Source: Azorinus chamasolen
Lineage: Eukaryota > Mollusca > Bivalvia > Cardiida > Solecurtidae
Length of the DNA stretch: 64,000 bases
Reading direction: 5' to 3'
NCBI GenBank assembly: GCA_963576725.1
Contig: OY755252.1
Location: 45,733,552-45,797,551 of the forward strand
Both the position numbers and the translations under genes were made by a program. Below are positions 57,005 to 64,000 of the stretch, piece by piece. How positions within the stretch are numbered: the first letter of the stretch is position 1; every line of letters begins with the position of its first letter. The notes under the pieces were generated by a model. It was not told the DNA's origin. It did no database searches and was given only the letters and a program-made list of their open reading frames with translations.

Positions 57005-57140
57005 TTGTTTGAAACCAATATGATAAAAATAAAAGCATTTGATCCTATGGACAAAATGCTCTATTTATCACAATGGTTTCAAGATATTTACAGAGGCGTC
57101 TAAAGGCGTCAGTCAACATGAGGGAATTGGTTAAAGGTTA
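57005..57140. repeat. Palindromic repeat, family H2
   Basis: GAAACCAATATGATAAAAAT ... GCATTTGATCCTATGG ... ATGCTCTATTTATCACAATG, followed by ACAGAGGCGTCTAAAGGCGT and ATGAGGGAATTGGTTA, as in the 31999 copy. Confidence 0.65.
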
Positions 57141-57234
57141 AAAACAATCTGACTTCAGGTGAGACACCGACTAACTCCGCGTCTCATTGGGATTCAATCT
57201 GATTGACACTCGGTCAATAGTTTCTCAGAGGCTC

Positions 57235-57888
57235 CCAGCAAACATGTCCATATGGGTCCCATATGGGCTATATATGGGCACGTCCATACGGGCTTGTCCA
57301 TATCATACCCATATTGGACCAATATGGGCTGTATCTGTGAAAGCTCATATGGGCTAGCCCATATCATGCCCATATAGGACACACATACGCTTGATCTGGG
57401 CATGCACATATGGGTTAGCCCATATATTGCCCATATGATTCCCACATAGGCTTGATATGTGCATGACCATATAGGCTTGCCCATATCTTACTCATATGGG
57501 ACACATATGGGCTATATCTGGACAAGCCCATAATGACATGCCAATATCATGCCCATAAGGTCCCCAAATGGGTTTTATCTGGGCATGCCCATATGGGTTC
57601 GCCCAAATGCTGCCTGTAATGGGCCCCAAATGGACTTTAGACGGGTATAATATGGTGTAGTCCATATACTGTCCATATGAGCCCCATATAGGCTTTATAT
57701 TGGCTTGCCTATTTGGGATAGCACATATGGGCCCCAAATTGGCTTTATATGGGCATGCCCATATGGGTTAGCCCTCACACTGTCCATATGAACCCCATAT
57801 GCGCTTGATCTTGGTATACCCATGTGGGTAAGCCCATATACTGCCCATATGGGCTCCAAACGGGCTATATCTGTGCGAGTCCATATTG
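57235..57888. repeat. 61-bp minisatellite built on CCCATATGGG, left part
   Basis: The unit contains CCCATATGGG, GGGCTTTATCTGGGCATG and GTTAGCCCATATACTG. The decamer CCCATATGGG is self-complementary, so similar frames appear on both strands. Ten or more units with substitutions. Confidence 0.85.
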
Positions 57889-58318
57889 GTGTGGCGGCCG
57901 TAAAAAGTCGCCCCGTACTTCATTCTCAGTGTTGTTATATTTTCTGGTCCTTCGGGATCATTAGTTTTAATGTTATTAGTTTTGAAAATTGAATACTGCT
58001 TACGCCGGTGCTAGGGGGCGTGAGTAGTGTTGCACTTTAAATTACTACTCATGAACAGACTCAATAAAACCGAGTCTGCAATTTTCTCTTTTGGCATTTC
58101 TACTTTTGCTTTCGAAGGATCACCCATTTTCAGAATATATGTACTTCACAACAGCAGGTGTTAAGTGCTTGTGTGGCGGCCGTAAAAAGTCGCCCCTTAC
58201 TTCATTCTCAGTGTTGTTATATTTTCTGATCCTTCGGGATCATTAGTTTTAATTATTATCTTTTGGCATTTATACTTTTGCTTTCGAAGGATCACACCCA
58301 TTTTCAGAATATTTGTCC
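57889..58318 (+). repeat. Hairpin-rich repeat G: tandem dimer inside the minisatellite
   Basis: Unit 1 is 57889-58170 (282 bp). Unit 2 starts at 58171 with the same GTGTGGCGGCCGTAAAAAGT and ends at 58318 after an internal deletion of about 140 bp. Unit 1 shows TGGTCC-TTCG-GGATCA (57945-57960), GAGTAGT/ACTACTC (58022-58050) and CAGACTC/GAGTCTG (58056-58078). TCCATATTG before and TCCTTATTG at the end may be a target duplication. Minisatellite continues on both sides. Confidence 0.85.
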
Positions 58319-58815
58319 TTATTGTACCCATATGGGATTCATATGGGCCAGCCCAAATACTGCCCATATGGGCCCCAAATGGGCTTTACTTAAAAGAAGC
58401 TGGGAATGCCCATATGGGTTAGCCGATATAGTACCCATATGGACCCCAATATAGGACTTATAAGGGCAAGCCCTATGGGCTATCCCATATACTGCCCATA
58501 TGGGCCCCAACTGGGCTTTATCTGGGTATGTTCATATGGGATAGTATATATACTACCAATATGGGTACCACATAGGCTTTATCTTGGAATGCCCATTTGG
58601 GTTAGCTCATATACTGCCCATATGGGACCCATTTAAGCTTTTCCTGTGTATGCCCATATGGGTTAGCCTATATACTGCCCATATGGGACCCAATGTTTTA
58701 TCTGGGCATGTCCATATGGGTTAGTCCGTATACTGCAAATATGGGAACAACATAAGCTCTTATTGGCATATATGCCTACATAGGTTAATTTAGTCCATAT
58801 ATCTACTGTCCATTT
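58319..58815. repeat. 61-bp CCCATATGGG minisatellite, right part
   Basis: About seven units continue after the dimer insertion and decay toward 58815 (ATATGGGAACAACATAAGC). Confidence 0.85.
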
Positions 58816-58978
58816 CTAAAGGCTTTATCCATATGAAGAACAATGCTAGGTCTTGCTCTGTTGAGAATTAAATTTATCTATATAAATAAAGCGTTTTCAG
58901 CATATTATTGTTCGAACTCGCATTTTTTAAGTTCGATCGTGAAGCCTAGTTTGTTATACCAGTAAAGATGACCTCCCT

Positions 58979-60180
58979 TCAATGAAACTTCTCGATATAT
59001 GGATGATATTTTAACTTAGATAACCCATTCTTTGATGCTCTGATTCCTACAATTTATCCTAAAGAACTCAAATTGAATAACGCTAATCCGTCCGACAATT
59101 ATGCAGCATTTCTTGATATAGACCTTAAAATTGATAATGGAATGATTTCTTCTAAAATATATGACAAAAGAGATGATTTTGATTTTAATATTGTAAATTT
59201 TCCCCATCTTGACGGGGATGTTCCCCGTGCTCCATTTTACGGGGTTTATATATCTCAACTTATTCGTTTTGCTAGAGCTTGTTCATCTATTGACGATTTT
59301 AACAGTCGAAATCTCATTTTAACTGAAAAACTGCTTAAGCAAGGATATAGATACCATAAACTAAGAAAAACTTTCTCTAAATTTTACTATAGAAATCTCT
59401 CGCTTATTGGCAAGTACCAATGTAATCTCAAGGCGCTTCTGCGATACGGTATTTCACATCCTGAATTTTATGGTGATGTGATTTACAAACTTCGTAAAAT
59501 TATTGGACATACCCATTTTCTCTCTTTGTTCATCAAATATGTTAAAAAATTCATTAAAAAGGGATATGATCCTGTAGTACTACAACATACTGCATGTTTG
59601 GTTGTGAACCCATTTACAGTTGGCAATCACGCTAGCCTCTTTGCATGTACGCCGACAAGAAAGGTTTAGTACTCTATGAAGGTGACCTCTTAAATCCAGA
59701 AATGGAAGGAGAACGTCGGATATATTTACTGTATTTCGTTTTTGTCGTACACTTTATTACTTTTCTACAGTTACTCTGTTTGCAGCTCAATCATTGAGTA
59801 CACTAGCGATAGGTGGATACAGTTTGTTCACTTAAATGTTTTCGTTATACATGCACTTTACCACTGCATTTGCCGTCGCGGTTGTTGTAGATTAGTCGGA
59901 GAGGGGATACGTTTATTTACACTGTTTGTCTTTTAGGGTGGGGGTGGAATAAGTGTGAGGTTGGGCGCCCATAAACCGGTTTAACCCCCCAGTGACTTTT
60001 GTCACTGACCGTTCCAAGGCATTTCTTCCATCTTCCCCCTATTGTATGTTTGTTTTGTCTTTGTGCGTCTCTTGATATTTTTATAGTTATGTACATTTGC
60101 TGTTTCCTTCTGTTGCTGTTCGGGCGACTGTTTGTTCTGTATGTGGTGTTTCCTGCTTGACTCATTTTTGTACTTTTATA
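58979..60180 (+). mobile_element. Naiad-type copy, 3' half, well preserved
   Basis: This opens within the RT palm (ATGAAACTTCTCGATATATGG) and includes the RT C-terminus and the full 3' UTR to TTTTTGTACTTTTATAG. The UTR block reads AGTGAC-TTTT-GTCACT (59991-60006) followed by GACCGTTCCAAGGC. It serves as the best reference for the truncated tails elsewhere. Confidence 0.85.
59073..59669 (+). pseudogene. Naiad-type RT C-terminal region
   Basis: An open frame of 198 residues: NPSDNYAAFLDIDLKID, SSKIYDKRDDFDFNIVNF, DVPRAPFYGVYISQLIRFAR, a basic FYYRNLSLIGKYQCNL segment, HPEFYGDVIYKLRKIIGHTH and a terminal VNPFTVGNHASLFACTPTRKV. It lacks the catalytic motifs, which lie in the truncated part. The stop at 59667-59669 is likely the natural end, because the following conserved DNA in other copies is non-coding. 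The length and lack of stops imply a recent insertion. Confidence 0.8.
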
Positions 60181-61347
60181 GCCACATTTCATCGCCTTCT
60201 ATTGATAGCCCTACTGTGTCCCCATGGTACTGGTGTACTTAATGAACTCGACATGCATGTATACAGTGAAAATATAATTTAACTGAAAATAAATTAGCAA
60301 TCCTTTCCTTCACTTGTCTCTAATCTTTCAAATTGTCGCAAGTAGTCTACCAGCCTATTTCTTTTATATTACTTACTCCGAGAAATATCAAAATAAGGCG
60401 ATCATATTTGATGAAGTAAGAGAAACAACTCCATGTAACCGGTGCAATAGTACACAAATGTCGTAGCAAGTAGTTATAATATTTACACACACTGCTTTCA
60501 ATGTACATGTTCACATAGCCCCACGCTTAATATATTATAACCGTTAAACAGGACAGAAAAGTTAAAATTAACAGGGAAATTAATTAGCAATAACAAAATG
60601 TCGCTAAATATAAATTAATTGGTTTTACAGTGTGGGCACTTATCATTTCTCTGAAAGACACATAGTCTCGAACATGTTTGCATGTACTTGAAATCACTGT
60701 ATTTTAGCGTAAAAACATTTTCACAATAAAATAGCAGAAGATACTAGTGTTTGACAAAGTAAACAATCGGCAGGTTGCAAGATTTATATTTACACCGGTA
60801 TCGTGAGGCCACCGGTATCATGGGATGTCTTTCAATCCCAATTGATGCCCGACTTATCCCAAATCAACATGTGTCCCAACTTAATCATGCCAATTTCTTT
60901 GTGAAATATCCTGCTATATTATACTACATTAGCAGCTCTTTATAATAACACACTTTTATTTACATCCTATGTTTTGAAGTGTTATAAACCCAGTTCCTAT
61001 ATAGTTTCATTATCGGTCGGTCAAAAGATATACATAGCTTATGTTTAATTGTTGTTTTTTTGTTGTTGTTGTTTTTGGTTAAGGCTTTGCAGCCTCGTAT
61101 ATTCATTATTTTTTACATCACTAACATTTTATTATATAACAAGGAAAGACTTAGTGAACTAAGTGGAAAACAGTTTATCTATTTTATTATTTACTGTAAA
61201 AGACTTTTTGTAAACTATACAGACCTTATCGAGACAAGACAGGTCGAAAAGGAGCTGTCATGTATGGAATTGTACAGTTTACACAGTATAATTATCCATA
61301 AACATTTTGAAGTCCGTAACCTTAATGTAGGTATATAGGCATAGTTA
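60181..61347. other. No recognisable feature (1.2 kb)
   Basis: AT-rich non-coding sequence. A direct repeat ACCGGTATC(G/A)TG at 60795-60822 is the only structure noted. Confidence 0.4.
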
Positions 61348-61575
61348 TTGCGAACAGTGTAGATCCATACAGAACAAGATCGTAAGGGTCTGTTTTGGCT
61401 GGAGCTGCACAGTTTGTAGGTACATATACAGCATAATAGTATAATAGATAAGTATCATATTTCCATCAAACAGCTGATATATGATTTTCAACAACTTTCG
61501 TGCTGCAAACGTGCTGAACAGGTCAAAGACAATCCCATAGGATCTGTCCAACCAGGGTCGGCACAGTTTGCTAGA
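61348..61575. repeat. Two H1-type hairpin remnants
   Basis: GCGAACAGTGTAGATCC ... GCTGCACAGTTTGT (61348-61420) and GCTGAACAGGTCAAAGAC ... GGGTCGGCACAGTTTGCT (61511-61572) keep the outer arms but little of the centre. Confidence 0.5.
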
Positions 61576-61779
61576 CTCTGCATATGTTTAAGGTAGTTCA
61601 TCCAATATCACGCGGGTTCACCGTGATATAAGTAAACAGCTTATCTTAACATAATATCAACAGCATAGATGGACGTACTTATAATAAGTACATATTACTC
61701 TTGACAGTTTCTAAGAAACTGTTCAAGAAAAGAATAATCACGTTCTCTATGTTTTAAAACATATATGGCAGTGTTTAGC

Positions 61780-62653
61780 TCATTTTGGAACACGTTCAAT
61801 ATATTAATTCGTTTCAATCTCCTGTCACTAATAAAATACGACTTGTATATTCAGAAGGACACTAAGTTCATAATGATATTAATACTGTGATATTCGGGTA
61901 TTTTGTATTATATGACAACATATCTAAGATTTTGCAAGTCTTTTGAAATCCCACATAAAATAAACACATCCAATATTGATCGCCAAAATGATTCAATACG
62001 TTTGCATGCGATAAATAATGCTCATAATCTTCTTTACATTTACAATATTCACAGTTGGGTGTCTGTGCTATTTTCCATTTGTGCAGGTTCTCGTTAGTAG
62101 AAATAATGTTATGCAGTAATTTGAACTTAAACTGTTTAACATTATTAGTTATACAAGATTTATATAAAGAGCAATAAACTCATGGCCAGTTAATTTCATC
62201 ATAATTCTCAAACTTACTTTCCCAATACTTATGTGTGTAGGGTTTTTCAAAAGTATTTCTGATGAATACATTGTAAAAGTCCTTATTAGTCATTTGCATA
62301 AAATCTGACCCTTTCCTCGTGTTGATAGTTAGCTTTGTCTTAACAAATGTTTTGACTGATTCGTTGGATTTTAAAATGCGCCTCCACGCATTTGGTATCG
62401 CTGATTTTATAAAACTTGTTTCGGCAATCCAGTTAGTTTTGTTTTTAAATTTTCTGAGAACGATATTTTCGTCTATATTACCGCACTTTGACAAAATGTC
62501 ATTTACATATAGTATGCCGGAATTGATCCATTTATTGTATATAATAAGTTTCCCCGAAGCTTTCTTAATAAAATAATTACCCCAGAGAAGCTGTTTACGA
62601 ATGTCAAAATAAGTTGTTGGTTTTGTTTTATTAGTACAGTTTCCAAAATCCAA
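61780..62653 (-). pseudogene. L1/Tx1-like ORF2 C-terminal region
   Basis: The frame 62653-62180 carries TTYFDIRKQLLWGNYFIKK, GILYVNDILSKCGNIDEN and NTFEKPYTHKYWESKF. After a stop near 62180 the homologous text continues in pieces (HNIISTNENLHKWK and a Cys/His-containing CEYCKCKEDYEH-like stretch around 62010-62070). Confidence 0.65.
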
Positions 62654-63137
62654 CCCATGTTTTAAGCAAATCTTGGTAGAACGGTGGTAATTTGCTTTTC
62701 GTGCGAGGTAAATTTTTATAAGTGTCTATATTCATGTAAAAAACTAGGTAATTTTCTCCGAACTGGTTAAGGAAGTATCGAAGAATTACGGTCCAACTGG
62801 ACTCGTTTGTCTCCGATAGTAAGTGTTTAACCCATTTCGTTTTTATCGCTTTTATGAAGGTTTTCGTATCAATCATGCCTAAACCCCCTTCATATTTATT
62901 ACCAATTAATGTGTTGCGTTTTATTTTTTCTGCCCTGCCAGCCCATATAAAATTAAAAAATAAAGCATTTATATTCTTTATAACATATTCTGGAATTTGA
63001 ATAGAGTGGAATAAATAGGTAAATTTGGGAAGCAGGAGTGTTTTTATAATTGTGATATTTCCATAAAAGGTTAGATTCCGTTTATTCCAATTACTTATTG
63101 CATTTTCACATTCATTAAATTTATTTTCCCAGTTCAT
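62631..63137 (-). pseudogene. L1/Tx1-like ORF2, post-RT region
   Basis: NWENKFNECENAISNWNKRN, LLPKFTYLFHSIQIPE, NALFFNFIWAGRAEKIKRNT and GGLGMIDTKTFIKAIK are the region after RT in Tx1/L1-type ORF2. It ends out of frame near 62650, where a single-base shift leads to the next segment. Confidence 0.75.
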
Positions 63138-63745
63138 TGTATGACACTTTTCTTTATCGTTTCCGAAAAAAAACGCCGAGTGCCTTTACTTCTTTTGACC
63201 ATTTTATAGCACCGGGTGTATCGTTTATGTTTTTTAAAGATCCAATCCATAAGCCCTCTGTTTTCTTTATATTCAATTTTAAACCAGAGCATTTTCCAAA
63301 TTCATCTAATATTAATAACGATTCTAATACCTCGCGTCCATTTTTAACAAAAAGTGTGGTATCATCCGCCAACTGAGTGATCTTTAAAGGTTTTGTGCCT
63401 ATTATATCTATTTTTATTCCTTCTACAGTTTCATTTGTTCTGACTTTTATAGCAAGGATTTCTGCAGCAAGAATGAAAAGGAGAGAAGATAATGGACAGC
63501 CTTGACGAATAGATCTAGACAGTTCGAAGTTTTCTGATCTCCAACCATTATTGTAAATACACGACGTTATATTTCCGTACAAAGTTTGATCCAAAGAATA
63601 AAAGATTGGCCAAAACCAAAGATTTCTAAAACTTTGAACATACAATTCCATTCTACCGTGTCGAAGGCTTTTCTAAAGTCTAAACATATTATTCCACCCT
63701 CTGTATCCATCTCCTCAGCATAGTCTATAACGTCACATGCGGGTC
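63137..63745 (-). pseudogene. L1/Tx1-like reverse transcriptase palm
   Basis: ICLDFRKAFDTVEW (about 63663-63704) is motif A with its Asp. The frame then shifts near 63580 into GWRSENFELSRSIRQGCPLS (motif B region, about 63485-63545) and ITQLADDTTLFVKN (motif C, about 63345-63386, Asp pair present). LNIKKTEGLWIG and KEVKALGVFF follow. The frame is lost in a run of eight T near 63165. Confidence 0.8.
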
Positions 63746-64000
63746 ACTTCGGAACCACTTGACGGTCTATACTGTTATGAAGTGCGCGTACATTTAGACC
63801 AAGAATCTATATAACGCAATAGTAACATTCACACAACGAAACGGTTAAAACACAATTCTATACTCCGTATGCAACGACGTCAACCCGGGTCAACTCCCTT
63901 CAGAGTCACATGATCTAGATCTACACAGTCTTGAAATCCGTGCATATATAAATTGGCTAAACCGTAAAGATCAGCATATTCGGTACGCAGCTGTGTAAAC
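63746..64000. other. No recognisable feature at the window end
   Basis: Sequence to the right of the truncated LINE. Neither strand shows a recognisable gene or repeat. Confidence 0.4.

Larger units (their letters stand above)
61640..63745 (-). mobile_element. L1/Tx1-like non-LTR retrotransposon, 5' truncated
   Basis: The - strand holds the second half of a LINE ORF2 from RT motif A to the C-terminus. Homology begins abruptly near 63745. Upstream endonuclease and ORF1 are missing. The 3' end lies somewhere near 61640-61800; no A-rich tail was identified. Confidence 0.7.

Noticed and set aside
57889..58170. Hammerhead or HDV-like ribozyme in the hairpin-rich unit
   Set aside because: No CTGANGA...GAAA core was found on either strand, and the TTCG hairpin lacks the joining sequences of HDV-like ribozymes.
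57194..58636. Frames rich in MGPIWA / HMGPI repeats
   Set aside because: They are products of the CCCATATGGG minisatellite and appear on both strands.

Overview
This is a eukaryotic, AT-rich, repeat-dominated window, most likely from a bivalve mollusc. That assignment is an inference from the repertoire: BEL/Pao, Gmr1-like Ty3/gypsy, L2-like and L1/Tx1-like LINEs, very many Penelope-like copies that look like the Naiad clade, and abundant short palindromic MITEs. I see no intact host gene, tRNA or rRNA. Almost everything recognisable is a mobile element or a fragment of one, and nearly all coding regions are broken.

Layout. 1-16860: an old BEL/Pao LTR retrotransposon on the + strand that has become a nest of insertions. 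Its leader carries a copy of a hairpin-rich repeat, a broken SGNH-hydrolase-like reading frame and three matched 27-nt hairpins. Its gag is split by an L2-like LINE (about 3140-6450), its protease/RT junction by a short Naiad 3' tail (7484-7682), and its 3' LTR by a 4.5-kb fold-back element (12066-16612). The fold-back arms are inverted arrays of a 93-bp satellite, with another Naiad 3' end exactly at the centre. 16861-29834: mostly non-coding repeats, Naiad fragments, a ~1.3-kb dispersed repeat present twice, and the 3' end plus LTR of a gypsy element (23750-25490). 29835-33254 and 40845-42775: Naiad copies in both orientations with head-to-tail junctions. 33255-40844: a young Gmr1-like gypsy element on the - strand (LTRs about 99% identical, 5-bp target duplication AATAC, tRNA-Pro primer site) inserted in a Naiad copy; its integrase lies upstream of RT. 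42860-49560: hairpins, TTAA-flanked MITEs and minisatellites. 49563-52100: the most complete Naiad copy, with in-frame UGA codons, two of them where the family usually has cysteine. 52100-58978: hairpin MITEs, a 61-bp minisatellite built on CCCATATGGG, and a tandem dimer of the hairpin-rich repeat. 58979-60180: another Naiad 3' half. 61640-63745: a 5'-truncated L1/Tx1-like LINE on the - strand.

The most interesting signals are: (1) a ~282-nt interspersed repeat with at least four hairpins, compensatory base changes between copies and one tandem dimer, repeatedly found inside or beside Naiad copies; (2) possible selenocysteine codons in a Naiad RT; (3) the palindromic satellite-armed fold-back element; (4) three covarying hairpins in the BEL leader; (5) a conserved covarying hairpin block in the Naiad 3' UTR. 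All comparisons were made by eye within this window, so copy numbers and identities are approximate.
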